Shown: positions 11,668-23,710 of the stretch, piece by piece
Layout of the letters: the number at the start of each line of letters is the position of its first letter
Numbering within the stretch: the stretch's first letter is position 1
Assembly (NCBI GenBank): GCA_907163375.1
Contig: CAJQUW010001071.1
Location: 208,261-272,260, forward strand
DNA from: Prostheceraeus crozeri
Lineage: Eukaryota > Platyhelminthes > Polycladida > Euryleptidae
Direction of reading: 5' to 3'
Length of the DNA: 64,000 nt
Notes under the pieces: model-generated
What the model was told of the DNA's origin: nothing
Seen by the model: the letters and a program-made list of their open reading frames with translations, nothing else
Databases searched by the model: none
Translations under genes and position numbers: made by a program

Positions 11668-14255
11668 AATGCGAGCCGGACTCCATCCAATTATGATGAA
11701 CTTTTTATCAAGTTAAATCATCCCGTGAGACCTCAGATGGAATTCAACTTCGTAGACTTTTGTCCTTATCAGTTTCATTCTTAACACGCATTATTCCACT
11801 CAGGTTGCATAATGCCATTCATCAATTTGAAAGAAGTGCAATTCTCCCGTTTCCACCAGTATCGCTTCGTCGCTCGGTCGCATTCCCATTCTTTAATTTA
11901 TTCCCTTGTTATATAGTGTCATTAATCATTTTTGCTGTCGCCCAACAGGTTTTTCCATAGATCGCCCTACTAAATCGCATTGCTTCCTCCCTCATCGAGC
12001 GTCGCTGTCTGTTTTAGTGCATGTTGCTGATTTCTTCATCAGCGATGAAGCAAAGCGACTGTTCAATGCGATTAGTTCAAGAATTCCCGTGACCTTAGGA
12101 TCGTGTTATGAATGAATCGCAATTGACTGTCTCTAGGATCATCAGACAATCGATACAGCGATCTAGTTGAAATTACATCCCACATTCATCACACTCGCTT
12201 TATACCGTGTAGCAACATTGGGGAAGCAAAAAGACAATTGAAGCGAGCGCACTATTCGCTTGACGATTACGCGACTGAGCAACGAAACCATGCTTTACTC
12301 TCTTGCTGGATGTGCATTACTTATCTAACCAAAGCAGCTAGCTTCAATATAGCAGATAACTAAACTCGAGTTCACTGTGGAACACATATATTATAAACTA
12401 TATATTATATAAATTGGAACGGCCTTCCTTCATACAGCGAAAACATAGACAAGGTACAACGCAGACTCATTTTGCAGTGTAAGTCGTAAAGTGTTGGTTG
12501 AAATTGCATCAACAGTAAAATTTTAACTTACAGAAAGTCTCGCGTTAATGCGATTTTCTGTGTAAGCGTGTACAACATGTTGGTAATCAATTCGTCCGTC
12601 GGTTTGTCAGTTCTTGTAGCTAATGCAAGTACTTATTTAATCTACATGAATAGTGCAATTGCTCCTTTGAGCTCATTGTCGCTCATAGAGGATTGAAGAC
12701 ATCAGGAGAAGGCTTTATAGCCTGAAGTATGATTAATAAAATGGTGAATTTGATCTTCATCATGGATGAGTAAATGGTATTTATAAGCTGTGTGAATAAT
12801 ATAAGCTGTGTAACTGGAGCATTCATTGCGCAAGTTTTGAAATGAAACATCCGAAATATTAAAAATATTGATATTAAGAGGCGTTTGTAAGTCTTTGATA
12901 CACATTGAGACATCCAAAGTCAGTTGCTGATGTTATGCTAAATTTATTACCTAAAATTGAATTCTTATTGAAATGAAGCTTATTTTTCTGTTTGCATTGA
13001 ATTGACTTAAAGCAAAATATCGCATGTTACATCGGGGAATTTTTGTGTACGAAGCTCGCGTCGAAGACTGAGAGGAAGCTTTGACAGCCTGTAAATATAC
13101 GCGATAAATTACAGATTATGCAAAGCATCATGTGAATACAAAGCAACGCGTTCTTTTAAATTGACGTGGCGGCGAATAAGAGCCTTGCACACATTTTACA
13201 AATGTAAATTTTATGTAATTTAAGTGAATCTGAAAGCAGACAACATAGCCTGACCATTTATTATCTGTGCCGGAACATTCCGGCGTAACTCACTGGATGT
13301 ACATTGGTTAGGTACATGTATGTCACCACAGCAACTGATTTTGTTAGAAAAATTTAATGACAAAATAGCTCGTAATGCACATCCCAGCACAGCTAAGGTA
13401 TTCTATTAGCCCTTAGTGTTGGCATGTGGAATACATGTCAATGTCAGTCAAGGTTTCATCTATTTTATTTGTCATCTCAACGAATAAAGAAAGAATTATC
13501 TTAAGAATGGGCGAATACTTCTCTAATTCTGCAGTTAAGAAAGTTTCATGAAGGCACAACATCATTTTTTCATTTTTAAAATTTTTGATCTCGTACTAGT
13601 CTGTAGTTGAATTCTTATCTCACGACTAAGACATTCCATTTTTGTGACCTAAGCGTGAGTTTTTCCTGTGTGTGTGCATGTGTTATTTCTCCTGCCGTCC
13701 AAAGTGACTCTAAAATACATTTTTGAGTGGCAACTGTATGAGGATTGTTTTTCTTATGTTAATAAATGGATCTCGTATGACTTTTTTGACTTCATTCCTA
13801 CGATACGTTGGAGTCAATGAGTTCAGGTTTTAAAATGTTAAAAGCGAAAAATTGAGATATTGGCGAAAAAAAGTGAAAATCGCAAAAGCGTCGGGTTTCG
13901 ACTAATCTTTATATTCAAATGGCGGCTTTTCTCTCAATACACTAGGATGCAATTGTAATTGATTGCCAAGACAACATTAGGCATACGGATAACTTTGCTT
14001 AATGTTTTCAGTTCATCCTTCATTTTTTCGAATTTGATTTCATACCCGCATTAAAATCAAGGCCACTATTTTTCTTGTCGGGGGTGTTTGTAGGTGTATG
14101 AGTACACTTCAAACGAGCTATAAACTTATCAGTTGAAAAGAAATAAATGATAAATTAAAGCATTTCATCTTCAGGAGTAGGCCTATAGAAATTATGCAAG
14201 AGAAACAAGCCTCGAGCAATTATAGCATTAATAGTAGTTATTGTGGTCAGTAGTA
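11668..14255. other. Probable 3' UTR then gene-free DNA
   Basis: Follows the stop of the candidate terminal exon. Short open frames at 11760-12115 and 12683-12917 have no recognisable motif. AATAAA-type words occur (for example near 13480 and 13756), but none can be assigned as the poly(A) signal. No repeats of note. Confidence 0.45.
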
Positions 14256-14371
14256 CGCGAGAAAATAAGTCCGCGGACCCTCGAGGGCCGGACCACAGCT
14301 AAAAGACGAGGGCGAGTCCCTCGAAAAGTCGTCAAAAAGCCGAGGGCCAGCCCTTGACTTTCCAAAAAAAA
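14256..14371 (+). repeat. GC-rich interspersed repeat, copy 1
   Basis: Starts CGCGAGAAAATAAGTC and continues with GGACCCTCGAGGG, CGAGGGCGAGTCCCTCG, GTCAAAAAG and GGGCCAGCCCTTGACTTT. A relative with the same opening word lies in the opposite orientation at 16990-17216. It stands out as GC-rich in AT-rich DNA. Family unknown; probably a non-autonomous transposon end or a short interspersed element. Confidence 0.55.
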
Positions 14372-14372
14372 T

Positions 14373-14422
14373 GCCACCCCCTTGCGTTGTACTACTAAAA
14401 AGTACAACGCAAGAAGGGTGGC
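14373..14422. repeat. Hairpin, about 21-bp arms and 7-nt loop
   Basis: GCCACCC..CTTGCGTTGTACT on the left pairs with AGTACAACGCAAG..GGGTGGC on the right around ACTAAAA. The arms match except for a small mismatch or gap in the C/G run. Directly abuts the GC-rich repeat copy 1, so it may be its end. Confidence 0.8.
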
Positions 14423-14430
14423 AAGTGGCA

Positions 14431-15324
14431 TAAATCTGAAAACTATTCACGCAGGTCGATGGTGTCACTCCACTAAGTGTTCCATGCAATAATAGAAAAA
14501 TAATAACACTCTATTAGAACCGAAACATTCGGACGCAGTGACGAGTTCCGCGAAGACTGAAGACCATAACGTCTGAAATATGAAAGAAGGTTCTCAAGAT
14601 TATGCAATATCATTGTTGGAAATATCCTATACATCATTACAATTTTAGAAATTGTTTCCTTTGCTCTTGCTACATAATTTTATGTTAATGTTTATAACAA
14701 AATGATAATATCACTCACACGGCATAATTGGATGATCATATAACCCTGCAATTATAAAAAGGAAATATTTGTCTGCAGAGAGGCGATCAGGAGTGTTATA
14801 GGCCAGCATACTATCCCAAGCATATGAAACGGATTTCATTAAAAATATTGTTGGGTTGGCAATAAAATCTCACGAAAACAGACTGAAAAATTGATCGATC
14901 AAGCAATATCAAATATTACAATTATACATAGGAGGATATTATTACTTTCGAGTTTAAAGCTGATTACGGACACGTTCGTTTGTAATGTAATCTACTCTGT
15001 ATTATAGAGATAGGCTTAATCATTAACCGAAGATTTGATAATTCAGCGCTTTCGTTTCATTTGTTAGATAGAATATCTACTGAGAACACGGTAGGATGTC
15101 TGATGATAATTTGAGAAGCTCTTCGAAATCCTGTTGTATGTAAAGCAAGGGATTATATCAAGACCATGTAGGCCGTATCGTCAGGGCAGACTACATTGCT
15201 AAGTTCCGAAAATTCAATGCATATCAATATGGCTGTCAACGCAGTTGAGATAAAGCGGTAGATGAAACAGGACAGTAATAGCAGAATATCTGCATGAATC
15301 AGTATAAAAATGAATTTGTACATA
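14431..15324. other. No gene seen
   Basis: AT-rich sequence without coding signal or identifiable repeat. Confidence 0.55.
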
Positions 15325-15815
15325 CAGTCAAAGCTCGATTCAATTCTGGCGACGTGACATTAGACGGGCAAAATCAATCAATACGGCATGTAAAAACCAA
15401 TGAGACAGATCAAGTTAACAAAGGACTTTAATTGAATATCTTTAATAAGAGTACAACGGTGTTTCCTACTTAATAAAGATATTCAATTAAAGTCCTTTGT
15501 TAACTTAATCTGTTTCATTGGTTTTTCACATGCCGTATTGATTGATTTTGCCCGTCTAATGTCACGTAGCCAGAATTGACTTCATCTCATTGCAGCGAAA
15601 CATCAGTTAGCGCCAACGCTGTGCAAAGTATCTTGCAATCAAAGCTCGATAATTAAGAGCATAAATACCAGGTTTTCTATCTCTTAATTATTGAAAGTCT
15701 GAATTCAAAAGCAACTTATATAAGCCGCCAAATATACAAAAAAAGCCACGGCCGTATGATCTTAATTGACCGAAGTCTTATAATTATCCGTGTCCGAATT
15801 AACGAGCTTCGACTG
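15325..15815. mobile_element. Foldback MITE (491 bp) with 110-bp inner hairpin
   Basis: The ends are CAGTCAAAGCTCG (left, preceded by TA) and its inverted relative CGAGCTTCGACTG (right). The outer terminal repeats therefore share CAGTC(A/G)AAGCTCG, suggestive of a pogo-like or Tc1/mariner-like MITE. Inside, 15340-15449 and 15469-15579 form a nearly perfect inverted repeat of about 110 bp around a 19-nt loop. A second small hairpin lies at 15647-15693 (ATAATTAAGAG / CTCTTAATTAT), and an internal copy of CAAAGCTCGAT lies at 15639. The repeated terminal word inside suggests that one MITE inserted into another of the same family. No coding capacity. The right flank lacks a clear TA, so the outer boundary there is less certain. 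Confidence 0.75.
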
Positions 15816-16989
15816 GATTTACCGTATTCATACGAAGCGATTCGTTTACGATGTCAGTCTGTCCGCACGATTCGATCTGAATGGTCGTGAAATATTGGCT
15901 TGCTTTACCTATAGTCAAACATTTATAACCAGAGGAACATTTTTTTACATCACATCTAATTCAAAAATTATCTGTTGAAATATTTCAGTTAATTCAGTGT
16001 TTGGTATAATGTGTAGTGCGCAGGTTAACCGCTATTATTTACTAAATCTATCTATCATCACTTCATTCGACTTACCTGACACGAATTTCGTTTGATAAAT
16101 AATCCATTCCATCAATATTTTCGGCTCAGGATATTCCTCGCATTTTCTATATTGTAATTAGATTTATAATCCATTAATAAGTTCAATCAATTTACACAGC
16201 GATGTCCACAGGTGTCAGTCAGGCAGCTTCAAAAGTTCGAGACACGAATGAAACTGCTAGATTATTCTGCGCTATTTCTCTTTGTGAAATGAAGCGATGA
16301 CCTCTATTTCAACCCTCGAGTTGAAATATAATCTTCTAATTGCGCTGCGCTATCGAAGTGGCACGAGAAAGTTATCTGTTATCGGGCTGGACTGGACAAA
16401 GCGCGCTTCTATTAATAGAATTCTCTCTCTCCCTTCTCTCTCCCTCACTGTATGACAGGCTTGAAGCGACCGAGATATTATGCAACACCCATTGAGGATT
16501 CTTCCATTCATTCACAATTTAATGAATGAACAATAATACGAGTACAACTTGCAACCTTGATTGACGAAAAAATTGACAAGCATTGAAATTCAGGCATAGT
16601 CAGAATCATGGTCAGAATGATATAAAGAATGATATGAAGTTCAGGGTAAGTAAAGAATTTTGAGTAGGCTAATTATCTGCATTGCCATCGATGCGTCATG
16701 CAAAAATGTATGAAGTATCGCAACCAAAAATGTTTATCGCAACATTTCACGACTGAATGCACTATCATCATGTAGCGAAAATCACTGAGAGAAATGAGAG
16801 CTAAGGTTATTTACTCCAAGGAAAAACTTGCCTAGCTAGATATGCCAGACAGCCGATCGATGACAGTTTTGGGCCAGTCCACTAACATCAGGGATACGTT
16901 TTTCTTAGAAATCACAACAAATTCGCTGATGAAGGTGTGTGACAACTCTGGGTCGTTCTTATTCAAAATTAGAGCTCGTGTGAACTTAA
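15816..16989. other. No gene seen; short CT-rich tract
   Basis: No coding signal. A CT-rich simple repeat occurs at about 16421-16446. Confidence 0.55.
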
Positions 16990-17216
16990 GGGCCGACCCA
17001 CGACCACCGTCAAAAAGATAACCGTGAAAATTGGGGGGCCAACCCTCGACTTTAAGAGATCACATTTCACGTCATTTTTTGAAGAGAATGGTCGCAAATT
17101 GACATGATCATGCATTTTTACTTCAAAATAAGCCATTTTCGAAAAATTGTTGGCCCCATATTTTCACGTGGCCCACAACTTTTTGACGAGGGGCCCACGA
17201 CTCATTTTCTCGCGGG
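16990..17216 (-). repeat. GC-rich interspersed repeat, copy 2 (opposite orientation)
   Basis: Read on the minus strand it starts CGCGAGAAAATGAGTC and continues with GGGCCCCTCGTCAAAAAG and GGGCCACGTG. The far end has a relative of GGGCCAACCCTCGACTTT. The opening word matches copy 1 at 14256. The two copies are diverged and in opposite orientation about 2.8 kb apart. Confidence 0.55.
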
Positions 17217-19637
17217 GTTTCAGTGCGCACTGCGGCAATGAAAGACGTGGCTATGAACTCATCTACAGTAGGCCTACTAAACATAGCGTCACATCAATCA
17301 CGTAAAAGCAAATTGTGGCATTCTATCGAATCTGTGTGTTTGAGTCAGATGCATTACTCAACACTCATTGGCGAACATTCATTATCTGATCGCAGAATTC
17401 GTCTGAACACCATCATCTGCTATTGGTTGAGTCTCTCTGAAAAGCGACGAAGACAACGACAATTGAACTGCGCTTCCCTTTCTGTACTTAAGTAGCGCGC
17501 CTCGATCAACAGTTGCAGATTACGCCAATGAGAGAAGTAAACGAGCGCACGTATTTTTAGAATTTCATTGCAAAAATTGGAGAAGGCAAAGCATCATGTC
17601 TATCGGGAATGCCGGGATTGGCGAGGGCGTACGCTTAGTGCCTCACACGCAAGCCACACAGCTCTCTTTGAACATCAATGCTCCGTGTGAACACACCACT
17701 AGCGTGTGTGTTTGATTGTTCGAAGAAACAACTGTGATTCGAACACGCACGATGAAACTATTTACTCTCAGCGTTTGATTTTGAGCCGGAAGTCTGTGCA
17801 CAGCTATCAAATTTAATTAATGAATTCTAATGAATGATGACACTTTTCATTTTTAATAAATGTTCGTAAATTATTTTTGAGTATGCACAGAAGGCTTCGC
17901 AGGTACGGTGAAGACGCCACTGCCTAGATCATATTTGACCTTGAACTGGCAATCGGCCTTCGTCCGCGCTGCCCTATGACTGTCGGATTTCACACACTGT
18001 TCCTTGGCATTTTTAAGCGGCCAGGAGGAGCTGGCGAGGTGACGGTTTACACGTTTTACTGCCCTTAGGCCCTTGGATAGCAGTCATATCGAGAATTTGT
18101 GAAATCCGACCTGAGATGACCTGACTGTTTCGAACAAAGTATTTAAAACTTTGAAAAAGTACTTTGGTTTGGAATGGTCTTTTTATTCCTGTCAAACCGT
18201 TACATAGTGATCCTTACATTGATTTAAAAGTGATGTTTTTTTTTAAATCTAAATGATCGAATGGTTGCGGCATCTACAACTGATCAACGCCTAGCATTCC
18301 TTTTGTAAATCGCCTGCATTCATTCATTCATCAGATAACTATAGCTGTGATTGTCAGATTCATCCCAAGGGAACAGGAATCCTAACGATATTTTGCTTGC
18401 ATGCTTCATCGAGACATCAAAATTCAATTAGGAGTTGCCAGACAGAATGGATATTATTTAAGCATACAACAGTTCAAAAGTTCATTAACTAAGAGGTAAA
18501 ATGTGTCTTTTTCGCAAATCATCCATGAAACATACCAGAAATATCCAAACATGCATAAATGCATTCTCAGATATGAATCTTCAGCTTCCAAAATGTCGTT
18601 TTACGCACATTATATTGCATAAATTTTGTATATAGATTTTGCTTTATTTGAAACGATTGAGGCTGCTTTGTCGAGCGATGCTGATACTGATATATCAATA
18701 TGATGCTTCAGTTTCCCTTGATTAATGTTGCTCTTTAATTCTTTGCATGATTTTTTTACGAATTCCTTTGTATTGAGAGTCGTTATTGAAAATCCAATGG
18801 CGTAGGAATATTTCTATTGTTGAGGGTGTAGGCCTACTTTTAGTTGTTTAAAATGACCCAGAGTTTGTTTTCAGCGTCTAATGAATCTCAACAAAAACCG
18901 ACTTCTTTTGGAAAAACCTCGTCAGTAGGTTGCTAATTCTGATGACTGCCTGAATGCGAATATTTTTCGTTCCTGATTTTTCATTGGCATCAAAACCACT
19001 TGGATAGCATTTGGAGACAAATTTCTATCACATTTGCTACATGCAAAATTATACAGTACAAAATCAAAATTATGTTTACGTTTACCGGACATCATATTAA
19101 AAGATAAGAAAGAAGCATGAGAAATATCTAGGTTGATTTCACTGAAGAATAACATGTTAAGTTAAAAGTAATTATTCCTCACATAAGCGTGGAATAGCAG
19201 CAAAAACACATTGTCTGAATCTTTTGATGAACACTGTAAGTAGTTTTTGAAGGTACCTCCCTCTTCACATTTTCCATACTCTAACTCCCTTAACACTTAA
19301 AAATAATCACCACTTTAATGTTACCTAGTTAGACGCCATCATGGGGTGTAAGTGCACCAAATTACCAATAGCAATTACAATGATGCATATCAATTCTTAT
19401 TTATCATATGTTTTGATAAAATATTTCAGAAAAATTCAGACTTTTGTCCTACCTCCTATTTTTACCTTTTCTTATTTTACATATGATATTTGTTTTCATT
19501 CCTTTTTTAGTTTCATTACACAGTTATTGAGAAAATAAAAATGCCTGTAGAACAGAAGTATAATCACTTCTAATGACTTTCTTCTAAACACGTTAAAATT
19601 TGTATTTCATTTATTGCAACGATGAGATCAGATCTCG
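17217..19637. other. No gene seen
   Basis: No coding signal that stands above chance; the 90-codon open frame at 17223-17495 has no recognisable motif. No clear repeats. Confidence 0.55.
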
Positions 19638-20680
19638 TTACAGTGGACACGTTGGATCATTGAATGCAGAACACACGAAGTTGTGACACTGGTCACACTT
19701 TGATCGTGATTTTTTGTCCCGTGCTCTAGGACACAGATGGCACCTTCCTTGTCGAGTCGGACTGGTAACTGACGTTGCAGTGAGCACAGGCTGCGGGATT
19801 TTTATGCCGATCGCTTTCCTTGCCTGTTTAGTTTCTGTGGTAAGTTGTGTGACTCGAAACTCGACGGCAAACGAGAGCCATTGTGAATTCGTAATAGAAT
19901 GAATCCCAAAGTAGGAATGCTTAGGATCACCTCGTCTATAGTTGCTAAAGTTTTGCAAGCTGCTGTCAACTCACGATGGATGGACCGTATCGTTGCATAC
20001 ACAGTTGTGTTCTTTGCAGGTAATCGCTCGGTCAAGTGCAAACTGGTTAAGTAATTATCCATCGTAATGCTTCTGCCTTGGTATAGATACGTGAAAGACC
20101 AGAAAAAATATTGCTATAACTCCATGCCAAGCTTTGAAGAGTATACAACAACTATATCTTAAAAAGAATCTTATTATTGAAAACGTGTACAGTACCCCTA
20201 GAAGAAATTCTGTGAATATCATTTTGTGAGTTCAATTGCATAACGACAGCTCCTGAGAAACTTGCATGTTCCTCGCGCCAGTTTGTTTCTGAAGAGGCCG
20301 CTCCAATGCAAACAATGAAAGTCAATGGCATAGAATTATCAGCATTCACAAGTCAGAAAATTTTGATGCCGAATTTTCCAGGCTTAGTGGGAATATATTG
20401 CTTAATTGAGACCCGACCGTGGAATTCCACCAGCATCTCATCGACAGTGAGATAGGGCCCTGACCTTGAGGATATATACTCGCCATAATGCTTCCTTCAA
20501 TAAATCATTAGGGTAAAGAATAGGGGCAAGCTTGTCCTCTCGATTACGTCGTGCAGGATCATCAAAGCGCATCGCGCATTTCAAATGAGCGGCCGTGACT
20601 CATGGTTACACGGAAAAGATTTCCATTTCGAGTACTGAAATGTTTGCGAGAAGTCTATATCTATTTCGCATGCTTCGAAA
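19638..20680 (-). pseudogene. piggyBac-like transposase relic
   Basis: Fragments in the correct order on the minus strand. Near 20575-20516 is RFDDPARRNREDKLAPI. Near 20459-20393 is GPYLTVDEMLVEFHGR, whose 'VDE' corresponds to the first catalytic Asp region. At 20062-19967 is DNYLTSLHLTERLPAKNT, with the second Asp region, running on into ATIRSIHREL. At 19760-19644 is a Cys-rich C-terminal finger (GRCHLCPRARDKKSRSKCDQ, then CHNFVC). These match the known layout of piggyBac transposases: 'RFDD...R..DK', 'DEQ...FRGR', 'DN.FTS..L...L', then a C-terminal PHD/RING-like finger. Frames change several times and the region carrying the last catalytic Asp is not visible, so it is inactive. No TTAA-bounded termini were found around it. 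Confidence 0.8.
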
Positions 20681-20748
20681 GCAGTGTGCAAAATGGAAAA
20701 TTCTCCGTTTTTTATAAATGAATATTTTTCTAAATTATGTCAACTTCT

Positions 20749-20840
20749 GAATATCTAAAGAGAATGACAAGGATTAAAGATTAATCAAGGGTGTTGGTGT
20801 CTTGTATTGACATAATAGTTGTCATTTTCTTTAGATATTC
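20749..20840. repeat. Hairpin with 22-bp arms
   Basis: Left arm 20749-20770 (GAATATCTAAAG, then AATGACAA) and right arm 20819-20840 pair with one mismatch around a 48-nt loop. Small foldback element or MITE remnant; no coding potential. Confidence 0.75.
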
Positions 20841-21428
20841 AATGTACTGCGACAGACCTTTGTTGTCAATGTAACCTCTGTGTCTAGAACCCAATAGGCT
20901 AATTTAAAATGTGGTTAAAACGCGTAGAATTCTTTATTACACTAACAATTGAAGTAATTATACGCGTAGTCTCTGCGGACCATGCATAGACCAAGTATAT
21001 AGTACAATACTTGCTCTATGGGACCATGGCTTGCGTATGTCAATAGAAATGTTTCGGTTTCTATTTTTATTAGTGTTCTACTCATAGAGTGAAGTGGAGT
21101 GTCGACTCAAACAAGCATCTGCATACAGTGAAAATTTTTATATGAAAAGATTCATTTTTTTGCGGAGATAACGCTCCTGCTTGTCCAAAAAAATTATTTG
21201 AGTATTTTTAAAAAACCTAATTTTTTTCAAATTTTTCCTGTGGTTACATGCTACCGAGATGAAGCCCCTTTATTAGAAGTATGAATCAAGTTGGATATCA
21301 AAAGGGATGCTAACAGGCATCTGTATTTAGTGGAAATGATTATCGAAGGAAATTCATGAGCTGCATTATAATGCAAGTCTTCATAAAAACGTCGACATCT
21401 TATTGTTCGAGATACATAACTAATACAT

Positions 21429-21519
21429 TCAATACATAACTAACGGACGAAATACAAAGAGAGCCGGTCATTGCTACGGAATATTAAATATCTCTCAATC
21501 ACTGTCAATTTTATTACAG
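21429..21519 (+). repeat. 91-bp direct repeat, upstream copy (5' side of the LINE)
   Basis: The 91 bases starting TCAATACATAACTAACGG and ending TTTTATTACAG recur at 31060-31150 with two substitutions. They immediately precede the LINE's ORF1 start codon (only 7 bases between). Either an unusually long target-site duplication or a shared 5' leader. Confidence 0.9.
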
Positions 21520-21526
21520 CAAATAA

Positions 21527-22557
21527 ATGGAATCATCTCAAGAAGTCGAAACATCCCAAGTAGTGTGCAAACAGTGTGTAAAGGAAGTCAAGAGTGGTGA
21601 GATGCAGTTGAATTGTGACAAATGTACTGAATTTTATCACATCCATTGTGTGTACCTACCCGACTATGAAATTTTAAAGTATTTCAAACACAGCAAGAGA
21701 AAGTTCATCTGTAAAAGCTGTATTTCATTGTTATTTCCTGCCGAATTACAGAACATAACACACATCACAGAACAGCACAGAACAAACCCATTGCACAAAA
21801 TATCAGAAATGGAAGAAGAAATGAAGAAACAAGCGAAAACGAGAGAAGATCTTTTGACAACAATAAAGAGCTATCAATTGCAAATGGACGATGACAAGGA
21901 GAAAATCAGGAAATTAGACGAAAAATATGAAAATGCGAACGAGAGCTAACTGAACTATACGAAGAAATCGAACACCTGAACAGCAAAATAAGAAACACGA
22001 AGATCAAAACAACGATGACTCAGACGATGCAACTGAAGATGACATTATTCAGACTGATATCCTAAGAAAGCTAAACGACATCAGTGAAAAGATTAAAAAG
22101 ATTGAAATCAAACAAGAACAACAACAACGAAATGACAACAGAGAAGAAAACTACCAGCGAACATGGAGAAGACCGAATGTAAACTGCCACTACTGCGGAA
22201 GATATGGACACTACAGCTCCCAATGTTATTTCAGAAGACCCAGATACGACAACAACAACAATTTCAACTACTACAGAAGATACCAACCAAGAAGAGACGA
22301 AAGCTACAGAAGATAACAACCAAGAAGAGACGACAACGAGCGAAGATATGAGCATCAAGAGAGAAGAGAGAATGAACCACAACTTTAACAAAGACAAGAT
22401 GAAGAACGATTCAGAGTAAGAAGATGCACCGAAGACTACCCACGTTACTACCCAATCAACTCACCAAGCGCACCACCACCAGTACGACCACTACACACAA
22501 ACTACAGAACAGAAAACAGAGACACTCATCACACTCCAAACACCAGGCGCTATGTTT
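21527..22557 (+). pseudogene. LINE ORF1: PHD-type zinc finger, coiled coil and CCHC knuckle
   Basis: ATG 21527 opens a 140-codon frame. Cysteines C14, C17, C30, C33, H38/H40, C41, C62 and C65 (for example LNCDKCTEFYHIHC and FICKSC) fit a C4HC3 PHD finger. Residues 90-140 form a coiled coil (ISEMEEEMKKQAKTREDL). The frame stops at 21949, but the plus-one frame continues the coil (KCERELTELYEEIEHLNSK) and carries a Gln-rich linker and a retroviral-type knuckle, CHYCGRYGHYSSQC (C-x2-C-x4-H-x4-C), at 22185-22226, followed by an Arg/Tyr/Asn-rich tail. So one shift lies near 21930, with further stops after 22300. LINE ORF1 proteins of this type bind the element's RNA, and PHD-bearing ORF1s are known from CR1-like and other clades. 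Confidence 0.8.
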
Positions 22558-23257
22558 AACATGGAATCGGAAGAAGAGGCTGGTGAGGACATAAATGATA
22601 ATACTTGTTTGAATGCGATGACGAAAATGAAATTTTATTAGGTCAATATTAATGGCCTTAATGATGGAAAATTTAATGACACAAATCTTTTGAATGATAT
22701 GAAAGAGGCAAATTATATATGCTTTACTGAAACACACTTAAAAAGCAACTTAGATCTACCTGCTATACCTAATTATAATGCCTTTCATACAACGTACGAG
22801 AACAAGACGAAAGGTAGAAATATAAAAGGAGTATCCGTATATGAAAATTTATTTAATGATAATAGAACTGAATACATAGATAGTGAGGAAGGAATCGTGC
22901 TGATACTCAAATTGGTAAATAGTAAATGGACAGATTTAAATGAGATATTCCTCATGATATCATACAGAGAAAGCAGAGAATCTAATTATAAAGATAATGA
23001 ATATTTTCAGAAAATCAAGCGATATATAATAGAGCATAATATACAGCATATAATAATGATTGGTGACCTAAATGGAAGAATCTCTAATGAAAGTGACAAT
23101 AAAAACAGTGACCTGCCGCATAGAATTTCTGAAGATAAAACTATAAACACTAATGGTCGTGAAATAATTTCATTTTGTAATGAAACATCTTTGATAATTG
23201 CAAATGGAAGATTTGAGATTTCAGACAATATCGGAAAATGTACTTTTAATAGAATGC
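22552..23257 (+). pseudogene. LINE ORF2, N-terminal part: apurinic-like endonuclease
   Basis: From ATG 22552 the frame reads an acidic leader, then VNINGLNDGKFNDTNLLNDM and ICFTETHLKS, the Glu-containing motif of the exonuclease-endonuclease-phosphatase fold. It goes on to HIIMIGDLNGRI (the 'GDFN' motif) near 23060 and NGRFEISDNIGKCTFNRM. An in-frame TAG near 22637 interrupts the leader. The nested insertion cuts the domain at 23257. The last catalytic motif, TDHSPLTFEIEMN (the 'SDH' motif), is found after the insertion, near 28123. In LINEs this domain nicks the target DNA to prime reverse transcription. The first 45 bases beyond the stop codon remain in frame, so the stop is a single late change. 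Confidence 0.85.
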
Positions 23258-23498
23258 CTGCCTACCTGCCTATGACTCGTGCCTGTGAGGCGTTGAGGCC
23301 GCTCTTGACACCATTCGTCTCCAAGATGGTCGATCCAGGGCCAACTCCGATGTGTCATCCATGGAGATACCGAGTTGATTGAGATCTTCGACAACCACGT
23401 CGATCCATCGTGTGTGTGGGCGCCCTCGAAGTCTTCTCCATCCAGAGGCTGTCGGATTGAAATCGAGCACACGTTTCGTTGGCAGTTCACTAGTAGAG

Positions 23499-23710
23499 CG
23501 GGAGCCAGGGGGGTCTAAGGTAGCTGGAAAGCTAACCAATTGCCACTAGTACCAGATGAGCGAGTAATCCTTGCTATTCACGAAAATGAGCTTCTGCCGG
23601 ATCGCCGTTGGTGGGTGGGGTCAAGGGGTCAACATAATGACCCCCCAAAATTAGCCTACCTCAGCTGGAAACCTAACCGGATGGGACAAGTGCCAAATTG
23701 TTCCTTTTAA
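23499..23710 (+). repeat. Left inverted-repeat arm of the TIR element (outer part)
   Basis: Pairs with 27627-27840. Includes GCTGGAAAGCTAACC, CACGAAAATGAGCTTCTGCC and GTGGGTGGGGTCAAGGGGTC. Very high identity between arms suggests a young insertion or recent correction. The arm continues after the piggyBac, at 25153-25395, with two more of the 140-bp units. Confidence 0.9.

Noticed and set aside
22071-22397. Val/Ser-rich minus-strand frame
   Set aside because: Antisense to the Gln/Asn/Arg-rich end of the LINE ORF1.
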